DNA from: Amycolatopsis saalfeldensis
Lineage (GTDB): Bacteria > Actinomycetota > Actinomycetes > Mycobacteriales > Pseudonocardiaceae
Length of the DNA stretch: 64,000 bases
Assembly: GCF_900110575.1 (NCBI RefSeq)
Contig: NZ_FOEF01000004.1
Coordinates: forward strand, 124,001 to 188,000
Direction of reading: 5' to 3'
The stretch's first letter is position 1; every line of letters starts with the position of its first letter. The notes below the pieces were generated by a model that had not been told where the DNA came from, did not search any database, and saw nothing but the letters and a program-made list of their open reading frames with translations. The position numbers were made by a program, and so were the translations under genes. This document shows, piece after piece, positions 49,104 through 58,208 of the stretch.

Positions 49104-49856
49104 GTGGCCGAGACCGTGTCGCCGAGGGTGCAGCTGATCGCGAAGACGGAGTTCTTCCCGCCGGAGGACGTGCCGTGGTCGACCGACGCCGACGGCGGCC
49201 AGGCGCTGGCCGAGTTCGCCGGGCGCGCCTGTTACCAGTCGTGGAAGAAGCCGAACCCGAAGACGGCGACCAACGCCGGCTACATCGACCACATCATCGA
49301 GGTGGGGCACCTTTCGGTGCTGGAGCACGGTTCGGTGAGCTTCTACATCACCGGCATCTCGCGCTCGCTCACCCACGAGCTGATCCGGCACCGGCACTTC
49401 TCGTACTCGCAGCTTTCGCAGCGGTACGTGCCGGAGAAGAACGCCGCGTTCGTGGAGCCGGAGGTGATCGCGAACGACCCGGAGCTGCACGAGAAGTTCC
49501 TCAAGGCCGCGCAGGCCAGTGTCGACGCCTACACCGAGCTGCTGGCCGGCCTGGAGGACAAGTTCTCCGACGCGCCGAGCGCCACGCTGCGCCGCAAGCA
49601 GGCCCGTCAGGCCGCCCGCGCGGTGCTGCCGAACGCCACCGAGACCCGCATCGTCGTCAGCGGCAACTACCGCGCCTGGCGGCACTTCGTCGCCATGCGC
49701 GCGACCGAGCACGCCGACGTCGAGATCCGCGCGCTGGCCATCGACTGCCTGCGTGAGCTGCAGAAGGCCGCGGCCAACGTGTTCGCCGACTTCACCATTT
49801 CCACGCTGCCCGACGGCACTGAAGTCGCGTCCAGCCCGAAGGTCCTCGAAGGCTGA
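49104..49856 (+). CDS. thyX: FAD-dependent thymidylate synthase
   Basis: 250 residues from the GTG. The ThyX motif RHR-x7-S is R95-H96-R97...S105, in [17 protein letters not shown]. It methylates dUMP using methylene-THF and FADH2 and is essential where ThyA is absent. It lies upstream of dapA and rnj, an order shared with mycobacteria, with three genes inserted here. The stop and the next ATG share one base (TGATG). Confidence 0.97.
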   Translation: MAETVSPRVQLIAKTEFFPPEDVPWSTDADGGQALAEFAGRACYQSWKKPNPKTATNAGYIDHIIEVGHLSVLEHGSVSFYITGISRSLTHELIRHRHFSYSQLSQRYVPEKNAAFVEPEVIANDPELHEKFLKAAQASVDAYTELLAGLEDKFSDAPSATLRRKQARQAARAVLPNATETRIVVSGNYRAWRHFVAMRATEHADVEIRALAIDCLRELQKAAANVFADFTISTLPDGTEVASSPKVLEG

Positions 49857-50254
49857 TGAAACGCCTCGCGATCGACGTCCGGCCGGGGGACTACTCGGTG
49901 GTGCGGCTGCCCGCCGACGCGCCGGTGCCGGCCGAGCTGCTGGTGCCCGGCGAGCCGGCGCTCGTCTCGGTCACCCGCACCCCGGAAGAGCTTTCGGTGA
50001 TCTGCCCGACCGGCCGGGAGCCCGAGGGTGGGGTGGTCGAGCACGGCTGGCGGCTGATGAGCGTCCGCGGCCCGCTGGAGTTCACGCTCACCGGCGTGAT
50101 CTCGGCGCTGGCCTCGGAACTGGCCGCGGCCGGTGTCGCCCTGTTCTCACTGTCCACTTTCGACACCGATCACATCTTGGTGCGCTCGGCCGAGCTCGAA
50201 CTCGCTGTGAAGGCGTTCCGCGACAGCGGTCACGAGGTCGCGCTGCCCGCGTAG
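49856..50254 (+). CDS. ACT domain-containing protein
   Basis: 132 residues. Strands such as DYSVVRLPADAPVPAELL and LEFTLTGVISALASELAAAGVALFSLSTFDTDHILV fit a CASTOR-like ACT_7 domain, which binds amino acids. It has no catalytic domain. It is translationally coupled to thyX; a regulatory role is only a guess. Confidence 0.8.
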   Translation: MKRLAIDVRPGDYSVVRLPADAPVPAELLVPGEPALVSVTRTPEELSVICPTGREPEGGVVEHGWRLMSVRGPLEFTLTGVISALASELAAAGVALFSLSTFDTDHILVRSAELELAVKAFRDSGHEVALPA

Positions 50255-50267
50255 CGCATCCGTCGGT

Positions 50268-50303
50268 GAAGGCCCTTCGTCCACCCTCGGGCGAGGGGCC
50301 TTC
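50268..50303 (+). terminator. Hairpin after the thyX-ACT operon
   Basis: GAAGGCCC (50268-50275) pairs with GGGCCTTC (50296-50303), and the loop contains CCTC-GGGC-GAGG. The outer sequence GTGAAGG is shared with the pnp terminator at 41186. Confidence 0.55.
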
Positions 50304-50360
50304 GTCGTCGCAGCGAACCGTTCTGGCCGGCGCAGTGGCCGACAACACCCTTGCTTCGCA

Positions 50361-50390
50361 AAGTTCGGCACGCCTAAACTTCAATTTAGG
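50361..50390 (+). promoter_or_regulatory. DtxR/MntR-like operator upstream of the Nramp gene
   Basis: Two overlapping dyads: an imperfect one at 50361-50381 (outer arms AAGTT...AACTT) and CCTAAA-N6-TTTAGG at 50373-50390. It ends 28 nt before the transporter start. CCTAAA/TTTAGG arms are common in metal-sensing DtxR-family operators, so Mn-responsive repression is likely. Confidence 0.55.
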
Positions 50391-50418
50391 GAACCCGACA
50401 GTCGGCGAGGGGGACGTG

Positions 50419-51660
50419 ATGGCGGTGGCGGAAGCGGCGCGGCCGCGCCGGCTGGCCCGGTTGCGGGCGGGGTCGGCGCTGCTGGGCCCCGCGTTCGTCG
50501 CGTCCATCGCCTACGTCGACCCCGGCAACGTCGCGTCCAACATCAGCGCGGGCGCCCGGTTCGGCTACCTGCTGGTGTGGGTGATCGTCGCGGCCAACCT
50601 GATGGCCGTGCTGGTCCAGTACCTGTCGGCGAAGCTCGGCCTGGTCACCGGCCGCTCGCTGCCCGAGGTGCTGCGCGAGCGGATGCCCCGGTCGGCGCGG
50701 CTGGCCTACTGGGCGCAGGCCGAGGTGGTCGCGGTCGCCACCGACCTGGCCGAGGTGGTGGGCGGCGCGATCGCGCTCAACCTGCTGTTCGGCCTGCCGC
50801 TGGTCGTCGGCGGGCTGATCACCGGCGCGGTTTCGCTGGTCCTGCTGGCGGTCCAGGACCGGGGCGGCCAGCGGACCTTCGAACGGGTCGTCACGGGGCT
50901 GCTCGCGGTGATCGCCATCGGGTTCCTGGCCAGCCTGTTCGTGGCGCCGCCTTCGGCGTCCGGCGTCGCGGGCGGCCTGCTGCCGCGCTTCGAGGGGTCC
51001 GGCAGCGTGCTGATCGCCGCCGCGATGCTCGGCGCCACCGTGATGCCGCACGCGGTCTACCTGCACTCCGGCCTGGTCCGCGACCGGCACGGGGCGGCCG
51101 GGCCCGAGCAGCGGCAGCGGCTGCTGCGCGCGACGCGCGTCGACGTCGGGCTGGCGATGCTGCTGGCCGGCGCGGTGAATCTCGGCATGCTGCTGCTCGC
51201 CGCGACCAACCTGCAGGGCCGGACCGGCGTCGACTCGATCGAGGGCGCGCACGGCGCCGTCGCGACAGCGCTGGGCCCCGGCATCGCGCTGCTGTTCGCG
51301 ATCGGGCTGCTCGCTTCCGGGCTCGCGTCCACCTCGGTGGGTGCCTACGCCGGCGCGATGATCATGGAAGGCTTGCTGCGCAAGCGATTCCCGATCCTGC
51401 TGCGCCGCCTGGTCACGCTCGCCCCGGCGATCGTCGTGCTCGGGCTGGGCGCCGACCCGAGCGCGGCGCTGGTGGTCTCGCAGGTGGTGCTCTCGTTCGG
51501 CATCCCGTTCGCGCTCGTGCCGCTGATCCGGCTGACCTCGGACCCCGCGCTGATGGGCGCGGAGGTGAACCGGCGCCCGACCGCGGTGGCGGCCTGGCTG
51601 GTCGCGGCGGTGATCATCGTGCTGAACGTGGTGCTGATCTACCTCACGTTCACGGGCTGA
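50419..51660 (+). CDS. mntH: Nramp family divalent metal transporter (MntH type)
   Basis: 413 residues from the ATG after GAGGGGG (a GTG one codon earlier is possible). Eleven membrane segments are expected. The metal-site motif D34-P-G-N37 in AYVDPGNVASN and the MPH motif in GATVMPHAVYLHSG are both intact; the Met of the latter favours Mn over alkaline-earth ions. It is proton-coupled Mn import into the cytosol. The metal-type operator upstream supports this assignment. Confidence 0.93.
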   Translation: MAVAEAARPRRLARLRAGSALLGPAFVASIAYVDPGNVASNISAGARFGYLLVWVIVAANLMAVLVQYLSAKLGLVTGRSLPEVLRERMPRSARLAYWAQAEVVAVATDLAEVVGGAIALNLLFGLPLVVGGLITGAVSLVLLAVQDRGGQRTFERVVTGLLAVIAIGFLASLFVAPPSASGVAGGLLPRFEGSGSVLIAAAMLGATVMPHAVYLHSGLVRDRHGAAGPEQRQRLLRATRVDVGLAMLLAGAVNLGMLLLAATNLQGRTGVDSIEGAHGAVATALGPGIALLFAIGLLASGLASTSVGAYAGAMIMEGLLRKRFPILLRRLVTLAPAIVVLGLGADPSAALVVSQVVLSFGIPFALVPLIRLTSDPALMGAEVNRRPTAVAAWLVAAVIIVLNVVLIYLTFTG

Positions 51661-51746
51661 AACCGGGCGAACACGGCGGAACCGGGAGCGCGGCCGGCGG
51701 GTCGGACTACCATCCGCGCGACCCCGGACCGAGGAGCACCACCGCA

Positions 51747-53243
51747 GTGACCGACGAACAGACGCGCCCGCACGACCCGACCGGCCCGGCTTCCGGAGCG
51801 CGGGTGGTCGCCGGCCGCTACCGGCTGCTCGGCGAGCTCGGCCGCGGCGGCATGGGCGTGGTGTGGCGGGCGCAGGACCAGGTGATCGGCCGTCCGGTCG
51901 CGATCAAGGAACTGCGGCTGCCCGACAGCGAGGGCTCCGCCGTGTTCTCCGAACGGGTGCTGCGCGAGGTGCGCACCGGCGGCCGGCTCAACGACCCGGC
52001 CGTGGTCACGGTGTTCGACGTGGTCACCGACGGCGGCACCACCTGGATCGTGATGGAGCTGGTGGAGGCCCCGACGCTGGCCGACCTGGTGCGCGGCCAG
52101 GGCCCGCTGCCGGCGGCGCAGGCCGCGGCGATCGGGGACCGCGTGCTCGCGGCGCTGCAGGCCGCGCACTCCGCCGGGATCGTGCACCGCGACGTCAAGC
52201 CCGCGAACATCATGGTCGCGCCGGACGGCCGCGTGAAGCTCACCGACTTCGGCATCGCGCACGCCATCGACGACCCGCGGCTGACCACCTCGGGAACGAT
52301 CGTCGGCTCGCCGGCTTTCATGGCCCCGGAACGGGTCGAGGGCCGCGAGGCCATGCCGGAGTCGGACCTGTGGTCGCTCGGCGCGACGCTGTTCTTCGCC
52401 GTGGAGGGGATGGTCGCGTTCGAACGGCCGACCACGGCGGCGACCCTGCACGCGATCATGACCGAGGTCCCGTACCTCACCCGGGGCCGCGGCCCGCTCG
52501 CGGCGGCGGTGCTCGGCCTGCTGGTGGCCAAGCCCGAGGCCCGGCTGACCGCCCCGCAGGCCCGCGCGCTGCTGGCCACCGCCGCCGGCCAGTCGCCGAC
52601 CCCGGCGCCCGGCAGCGTGACGATGCCGCACCCGGGCGCCCAGCCGATGACCCGCGTGGCGCCGCAGCCGCCGAAGCGCGGCAGGCGCGGCTGGTGGCTG
52701 GGCGCCGCCGCGGTCCTGGTCGTCGCCGCCCTGGCCGGCGGGTTCTTCCTCGGCAAACCGGTGTGGTCGCCCAAGACCGACCCGCAGATGCTGCCCACCG
52801 TCACCTACGGCCCGGACGGCTACCTCAAGACGGCGCTGGACAACTACCAGCCCTGCTACAACGCCGTGGTCCAGCCGGGGATCGTGATCGGCGACGACAA
52901 CAACGTCGAGTGCAAGAAGAGCCACACCCTCGAGGTCTACGACAGCGCCGACGCCCTGCCCGTCGAGAGCTACAGCAGCGACGACGCCCAGGTCGCCGCG
53001 TACCCCGGGCTCGACGCGATCAGCCGGGCCGCCGAGGCGCGCTGCGCGACGTCGTTCACCTCCTCGGTGGTGCCCGCGCCGCAGCGCGCCGGGCTCACCT
53101 ACCGGGCCCTGGTGCCGACCGAGCGCGAGTGGAACCTGACCCCGGAGAAATCGAGCGACAGCCCGAGCCGCGAGTTCCACTGCGTGCTCGCCCGGGCCGG
53201 CAACGGGCAGATCCCGGCGCAGATCACCACCAAGGTCAAGTAG
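51747..53243 (+). CDS. Receptor-type serine/threonine protein kinase
   Basis: 498 residues from the GTG. The kinase domain (about 24-280) is complete: GRGGMGVVW, K54 in VAIKEL, HRDVKPANIM (D149) and DFG 167-169. A Pro-rich juxtamembrane region and one membrane helix (about 315-336) lead to an extracytoplasmic domain with four Cys, including VECKKSHTLEVYD, which resembles septum-formation (Septum_form) domains. The signal sensed is unknown. It is an orphan gene between mntH and dapA. Confidence 0.93.
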   Translation: MTDEQTRPHDPTGPASGARVVAGRYRLLGELGRGGMGVVWRAQDQVIGRPVAIKELRLPDSEGSAVFSERVLREVRTGGRLNDPAVVTVFDVVTDGGTTWIVMELVEAPTLADLVRGQGPLPAAQAAAIGDRVLAALQAAHSAGIVHRDVKPANIMVAPDGRVKLTDFGIAHAIDDPRLTTSGTIVGSPAFMAPERVEGREAMPESDLWSLGATLFFAVEGMVAFERPTTAATLHAIMTEVPYLTRGRGPLAAAVLGLLVAKPEARLTAPQARALLATAAGQSPTPAPGSVTMPHPGAQPMTRVAPQPPKRGRRGWWLGAAAVLVVAALAGGFFLGKPVWSPKTDPQMLPTVTYGPDGYLKTALDNYQPCYNAVVQPGIVIGDDNNVECKKSHTLEVYDSADALPVESYSSDDAQVAAYPGLDAISRAAEARCATSFTSSVVPAPQRAGLTYRALVPTEREWNLTPEKSSDSPSREFHCVLARAGNGQIPAQITTKVK

Positions 53244-53357
53244 CGCCGCGCGAAGAGTTCCGGCACCCGCGCGCCGGGGGAGGAAAATCTCCGCACTTCC
53301 CGGCGCTGCACCAGGTCGGGACGGGGTTGACTCCCTTGAGGAGGTACCGTCATCACC

Positions 53358-54371
53358 ATGTCCACTCCACCTACCGCAGCGCCCGGACGGCCGTTCGGGC
53401 GTGTGCTCACCGCGATGGCCACCCCCTTCGACCGGGAAGGGGCGCTGGACGTCAAGCGAGCCCAGGAGCTCGCCGAGCACCTCGTGGAGCTGGGCAACGA
53501 CGGCCTGGTCCTGAACGGCACCACCGGCGAAAGCCCGACCACCAGCGACGAGGAGAAGACCACGCTGGTCCGCGCCGTCGTCGAGGCGGTCGGCGACCGC
53601 GCCACCGTGGTGACGGGCGCCGGCACGAACAACACCGCGCACAGCATCGAGCAGGCCCGCGCCGCCGCCGAGGCGGGCGCCCACGGCCTGCTCGTGGTCA
53701 CGCCGTACTACTCGCGGCCCAGCCAGGCCGGGCTGTTCGCGCACTTCACCGCGGTCGCGGACGCCACCGAGCTGCCGGTGATGCTCTACGACATCCCGCC
53801 GCGCTCGATCGTGCCGATCGAGGTCGACACCCTGCTGCGGCTGGCCGAGCACCCGCGGATCCTCGCGGTGAAGGACGCCAAGGGCGACCTGATCGCCGGC
53901 TCCGAGGTGATCGCGAACAGCCAGCTCGCCTACTACTCCGGCGACGACGGCCTCAACCTGCCGTGGATCGCGATCGGCGGCGCGGGCGTGGTCAGTGTGA
54001 TCGGCCACGTGGTGGCAGGCCGGATCCGCGCGATGATCGACGCCTACGAGAACGGCGACACCTCCACCGCGCGCACCAACCACCGCGGCATGCTGCCCGT
54101 GCTGCGGGCGTTTTCACGGGTCGGCGGGGTCACCTTCGCCAAGGCGGCGCTGGGGCTGCGGGGCTTCGGCATCGGCGACCCGCGGCTGCCGATCGTGCCC
54201 GCGACCGAGGAGCAGCTGCAGCTGATCGCCGCCGATCTTGCCCAGGGCGGCGTGCCGCTGGGCGACACGGCGGCCCCGGACTGGCATGGTGCACGGGTGG
54301 CACAAGCAGATTCCCAGGCGGCCTACGTCGCCCCCACTTCACACACCAGCGTTGGGACCCTGCCCCGGTGA
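53358..54371 (+). CDS. dapA: 4-hydroxy-tetrahydrodipicolinate synthase
   Basis: 337 residues. The Schiff-base lysine is K172 in ILAVKDAKG, with Y144 in YDIPPRS and the T55-T56 pair in NGTTGES. It condenses pyruvate and aspartate semialdehyde at the start of the DAP branch. The C-terminus extends about 30 residues beyond the usual end. The stop overlaps the rnj GTG. GAGGAGG stands ahead of the start. Confidence 0.97.
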   Translation: MSTPPTAAPGRPFGRVLTAMATPFDREGALDVKRAQELAEHLVELGNDGLVLNGTTGESPTTSDEEKTTLVRAVVEAVGDRATVVTGAGTNNTAHSIEQARAAAEAGAHGLLVVTPYYSRPSQAGLFAHFTAVADATELPVMLYDIPPRSIVPIEVDTLLRLAEHPRILAVKDAKGDLIAGSEVIANSQLAYYSGDDGLNLPWIAIGGAGVVSVIGHVVAGRIRAMIDAYENGDTSTARTNHRGMLPVLRAFSRVGGVTFAKAALGLRGFGIGDPRLPIVPATEEQLQLIAADLAQGGVPLGDTAAPDWHGARVAQADSQAAYVAPTSHTSVGTLPR

Positions 54372-56065
54372 GCTCACTTCCCCCCGGCCCCGGCCCCACG
54401 AACCTCCCGCCCAAACTGCCCGAAGGGGCCCTGCGCGTGGTCGCGCTGGGCGGCATCGGCGAAGTCGGGCGCAACATGACCGTCTTCGAGTACGACGGCA
54501 GGCTGCTGATCGTCGACTGCGGCGTCCTGTTCCCCGAGGACACCCAGCCCGGCGTCGACCTGATCCTGCCGGACTTCCGGGCGATCGAGGACCGGCTCGA
54601 GGACATCGACGGCCTGGTGCTCACGCACGGGCACGAGGACCACATCGGCGCCGTCCCGTTCCTGCTGCGGCTGCGGCCGGACCTGCCGATCTACGGCTCG
54701 CGCTTCACCAACGCGCTGCTCGCGGCCAAGGCCAAGGAGCACCGCCAGCGGCCGAAGCTGATCGAGGTGCGCGAGGGCGAGCGGCGCAAGGTCGGCGCGT
54801 TCGACCTCGAGTTCTTCGCCGTCAACCACTCGATCCCGGACGCGCTGGCGGTCGCCATCCGCACCCCGGCGGGCGTGGTCCTGCACACCGGTGACATCAA
54901 GCTCGACCAGCTGCCGCTGGACGGCAGGCTGACCGACCTGGCCGGCTTCTCCCGGCTCGGCGACGAGGGCGTGGACCTGTTCTGCGTCGACTCGACCAAC
55001 GCCGAGGTGCCCGGGTTCGTCATGCCGGAGCGCGACATCGGCCCGGTGCTCGACGACGTGATCCGCCGCGTGGACCAGCGCGTGATCGTCGCCTGCTTCG
55101 CCAGCCACGTGCACCGCGTGCAGCAGGTGCTCGCGGCCGCGGTGCGGCACGGCCGTCGCGTCGCGTTCGTGGGCCGCTCGATGGTCCGGAACATGGGCAT
55201 CGCGGCCGACCTCGGCCTGCTGGAGGTGCCCGAGGGCCTGCTCGTGGACCTCGACCAGGCGAGCACGCTGCCGGAGAGCAAGGTCCTGTTCGTTTCGACC
55301 GGGTCGCAGGGCGAGCCGCTCTCGGCGCTCTCGCGCATGGCGCGCGGCGAGCACCGGCAGATCTCGATCCGCTCCGGCGACACCGTGGTGCTGGCCAGCT
55401 CGATGATCCCGGGCAACGAGACCGCGGTGTTCGGCGTGGTCAACGGCCTGACCCGGCTCGGCGCGAACGTCGTGCACCAGGGCAACGCCAAGGTGCACGT
55501 CTCCGGGCACGCGTCCGCGGGCGAGCTGCTGTACCTGTACAACGCGGTGCGCCCGAGCAACGTGATGCCGGTGCACGGCGAGTGGAAGCACCTGCGCGCC
55601 AACGGCGAGCTGGCCATCCGCACCGGCGTCGCGCCGGAGAACGTGGTGATCGCCGAGGACGGCGTGGTCGTGGACCTGGTCGACGGCAAGGCCTCCCGCA
55701 CCGGCCGCGTCGAGGTCGGTCACGTGTACGTGGACGGCCTCTCGGTCGGCGACGTCGGCGAGTCGACCCTGTCCGACCGTCTGGTGCTGGGCGAGGGCGG
55801 CTTCATCTCGATCAGCGTCGCCGTCGACTCCAGCACGGGCCGCGCGGTCAGCAGCCCGACGGTGTCGGGCCGCGGCTTCTCCGACGACCCGAAGGCGCTC
55901 GACGCCGTCGTGCCGCTGGTGGAGATGGAGCTGGCGCGCACCGAGGCCGAGGGCATCACCGACACCCACCGCATCGCGCAGGCGGTGCGCCGGGTGGTGG
56001 GCCGCTGGGTGGCCGACACCTACCGCCGCCGCCCGATGATCGTGCCCACGGTCATCCCGGTCTGA
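54368..56065 (+). CDS. rnj: Ribonuclease J
   Basis: 565 residues from a GTG overlapping dapA. The metallo-beta-lactamase motif is LTHGHEDHIGA, later HTGDIKLDQ and the beta-CASP part (CFASHVHRVQQ, STGSQGEPLSAL, HVSGHASAGELLYL). It has endo- and 5'-3' exonuclease activity in mRNA decay and rRNA processing. The dapA-rnj order is conserved in actinobacteria. A T-rich terminator follows. Confidence 0.97.
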   Translation: MSSLPPGPGPTNLPPKLPEGALRVVALGGIGEVGRNMTVFEYDGRLLIVDCGVLFPEDTQPGVDLILPDFRAIEDRLEDIDGLVLTHGHEDHIGAVPFLLRLRPDLPIYGSRFTNALLAAKAKEHRQRPKLIEVREGERRKVGAFDLEFFAVNHSIPDALAVAIRTPAGVVLHTGDIKLDQLPLDGRLTDLAGFSRLGDEGVDLFCVDSTNAEVPGFVMPERDIGPVLDDVIRRVDQRVIVACFASHVHRVQQVLAAAVRHGRRVAFVGRSMVRNMGIAADLGLLEVPEGLLVDLDQASTLPESKVLFVSTGSQGEPLSALSRMARGEHRQISIRSGDTVVLASSMIPGNETAVFGVVNGLTRLGANVVHQGNAKVHVSGHASAGELLYLYNAVRPSNVMPVHGEWKHLRANGELAIRTGVAPENVVIAEDGVVVDLVDGKASRTGRVEVGHVYVDGLSVGDVGESTLSDRLVLGEGGFISISVAVDSSTGRAVSSPTVSGRGFSDDPKALDAVVPLVEMELARTEAEGITDTHRIAQAVRRVVGRWVADTYRRRPMIVPTVIPV

Positions 56066-56080
56066 GCACCCGATCCACCC

Positions 56081-56116
56081 GGAACGCCGCCGATCCCTTG
56101 TGGACGGCGGCGTTCC
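56081..56116 (+). terminator. Intrinsic terminator after rnj
   Basis: GGAACGCCGCCG (56081-56092) pairs perfectly with CGGCGGCGTTCC (56105-56116), then GCGTTTTCCGTT gives a short T-run. It lies between convergent genes. Confidence 0.88.
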
Positions 56117-56143
56117 GCGTTTTCCGTTACAGGCGGCGTGGGG

Positions 56144-56536
56144 TCATGCCTGGGTGATCGCGAGTGCGTCGATCTCGACGCGCGCCCCCGGGAGGACCAG
56201 CCCGGCGACCTGTACCAGCGAACTCGCCGGGAGTGGGCCGCCGGCGAGGAACTCGTCGCGTGCGGTCCGGACGGCGCCGAGGTCCGCGAGGTCGGTGAGG
56301 AAGTAGGTCAGGCGCAGGAGATCCCGCGGCGCGGCGCCGGCGGCCCGCAGCGCGGTGCCCAGGTTGGCGAACACCTGCCGGGCCTGGGCGAGGCCGTCGG
56401 AGGAGTCCACAATGGACCCGTCGGCGTCGACCGGGAGCTGTCCCGAAACCGCCACCAGACGGCCGGCCCCGGCCACGGCGTGGCTGTAGCCGTTGACCGG
56501 GCCCAGGCCCGGCGGCCGTTCGAAGCGTTCGATCAT
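56144..56536 (-). CDS. Rid family (RidA-like) protein
   Basis: 130 residues. The YjgF/RidA fold is shown by NGYSHAVAGAGRLVAVSGQLPVD, QARQVFANLGTALRAAGA and a late VEIDALAI. The usual arginine before the final strand region (LxGPxxLVEI) is within PGARVEIDA. RidA removes reactive enamines/imines; some Rid subgroups are not active. The gene ends the minus-strand run EamA-Rid and starts 13 nt after EamA. Confidence 0.88.
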   Translation of the reverse strand: MIERFERPPGLGPVNGYSHAVAGAGRLVAVSGQLPVDADGSIVDSSDGLAQARQVFANLGTALRAAGAAPRDLLRLTYFLTDLADLGAVRTARDEFLAGGPLPASSLVQVAGLVLPGARVEIDALAITQA

Positions 56537-56549
56537 GGCGTTTTCCCCT

Positions 56550-57497
56550 TCAGGTGACTGTCTTCGAATTGGCCTGCACCAGCAAGGCGCCGCCGAGCAG
56601 GATCGCCGCGCCCAGGGCCTGGGGCCAGGTCAGGGCTTCGCCCAGCAGTGCCCAGGCGAGGACCGTCGCGAGCACCGGTTCGGCCAGTCCCAGCACGCTC
56701 GCCACCGGGGCGGGCAGGTGCCGCAGCGCCGAAATGCTCAGCAGGTACGGGAAAACCGTCGAAAGCAGCACCACGCCGACCACCAGGAGCCACAGCGGCG
56801 TCGTCCACGGCCCGAACGCGACGGCATCGGCCAGCAGCGGCCACGGCACGGTCCACGGCGGCGCGACCACGCACACGACCACGGTGCCGATCACCATGCC
56901 CCAGGTGACCAGGCCCAGCGGGTCGCGGCCGGCCACCGCGCGCTCGCCGATCAGGAAGTAGCCCGCCGAGCACACCCCCGCGCCGAGGCCCGCGAGCAGG
57001 CCGACGGTGTCGAGGCTGATGCCCTCCCAGACCTGCGCGACGAGCGCCAGGCCCGCCATGGCCAGCGCGATCCCGCCCCACATCGCGCGCGGCAGCCGCG
57101 TCCGGCGCACGAACCGGACCCACAGCGCGATCAGCACCGGCGAGGTGAAGTCCAGCAGGATCGCGATGCCGACCGGGATCCGGGAGGCGGCGATGAAGTA
57201 GAGCAGCTGCGTCCCGGCGACACCGAGCAGCCCGTACGCGACCAGCATCGGCCATTCCCCGCGACGCACCTTGAGCGTCTGCGGGGCGAACAGCGCCGTG
57301 CCTGCGAGCAGCAGCAGGCCCGCGAAGCCGATCCGCAGCGTCGCCGCCTGTTCCGGGGTCAGCCCGGCGAGCATGGTCGGCTTCCCGAGGATGCCGGACG
57401 TGCTGAACAGCAGCGCCGAAGCCAGCACCAGGACACTGCCGCGCCCGCGGTGCGGGACGTGGGGCCGCGGGGCGACGGCGGCCAGTTCGGTGGTCAC
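56550..57497 (-). CDS. EamA/DMT family transporter
   Basis: 315 residues with ten membrane helices in two EamA repeats (FSTSGILGKPTMLAGLTPEQAATLR and CSAGYFLIGERAVAGRDPLGLVTWG). The C-terminal repeat ends PVASVLGLAEPVLATVLAWALLGE. It probably exports amino acids or metabolites. It is directly upstream of the Rid gene on the same strand. Confidence 0.9.
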   Translation of the reverse strand: MTTELAAVAPRPHVPHRGRGSVLVLASALLFSTSGILGKPTMLAGLTPEQAATLRIGFAGLLLLAGTALFAPQTLKVRRGEWPMLVAYGLLGVAGTQLLYFIAASRIPVGIAILLDFTSPVLIALWVRFVRRTRLPRAMWGGIALAMAGLALVAQVWEGISLDTVGLLAGLGAGVCSAGYFLIGERAVAGRDPLGLVTWGMVIGTVVVCVVAPPWTVPWPLLADAVAFGPWTTPLWLLVVGVVLLSTVFPYLLSISALRHLPAPVASVLGLAEPVLATVLAWALLGEALTWPQALGAAILLGGALLVQANSKTVT

Positions 57498-57538
57498 CGC
57501 GCGACCCTACGGCCGTCTTCCGGTGCGTCGATACCGAT

Positions 57539-58153
57539 TTACTGCTGGGCTTTCAGCCCGGTGGCCACGTGGGTGGTGATCGTGGCGAGCCGCTTGCCCT
57601 GCCGCCGCAATGCGCCCAGCGCCAGCTCGTCCGGCGCCGCGGACTTGCGCGAGACGAACGAGCCGCCGTACGGGTTGCCGGACTCCTTCAGGTGCGGGTC
57701 GCCGTAGCCGAGCGGCACCACGATCGCGCCCCAGTGGTAGAAGATGTTGTTCGTGGCCAGCACGGTCGCCTCCAGCCCGCCGTGCGTGGTGGACGCCGTG
57801 GTGAACGAGGTCGCGACCTTGTCGGCCAGCTTTCCCTGCGCCCACAGGCCACCGGTGCTGTCCAGAAAGGACTTCAGCTGCGCGGGCGGGCCACCGAACC
57901 GGGTCGGGCCGCCGACCGCGATGCCCTCGGCCCACTCCAGGTCGGCCAGCGTCGCGTACTCGTGGTGCGGGCCGGCGTCCACCCACGCCTGCCAGCGCGG
58001 ATTGCTCGCCACGGCCTCGGGCGGCGCGGTCTCCGGCACCGTCCGGAGCCGGACCTCGGCCCCAGTTTCGCGCGCGCCCTCGGCCAGTGCGGACGCGAGC
58101 GCGGCGGCGTTTCCGGTGGCGCTGTAGTAGACGACGAGAATGCGGGTACTCAC
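57539..58153 (-). CDS. wrbA: NAD(P)H:quinone oxidoreductase, WrbA family
   Basis: 204 residues from the GTG at 58153. The flavodoxin fold shows the FMN loop YYSATGNAAALA, WAEGIAVGGPTRFGGPPAQLKSFLD and TASTTHGGLEATVLATNNIFYHWG, all typical of WrbA. It reduces quinones by two electrons and guards against redox cycling. It is separate from the PlsC gene by 55 nt. Confidence 0.92.
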   Translation of the reverse strand: MSTRILVVYYSATGNAAALASALAEGARETGAEVRLRTVPETAPPEAVASNPRWQAWVDAGPHHEYATLADLEWAEGIAVGGPTRFGGPPAQLKSFLDSTGGLWAQGKLADKVATSFTTASTTHGGLEATVLATNNIFYHWGAIVVPLGYGDPHLKESGNPYGGSFVSRKSAAPDELALGALRRQGKRLATITTHVATGLKAQQ

Positions 58154-58208
58154 GCTTCGCGACTCTAGGCCAGGCCCCGGCCCGGTCCCATGATCCGGAA
58201 CACGGCCG

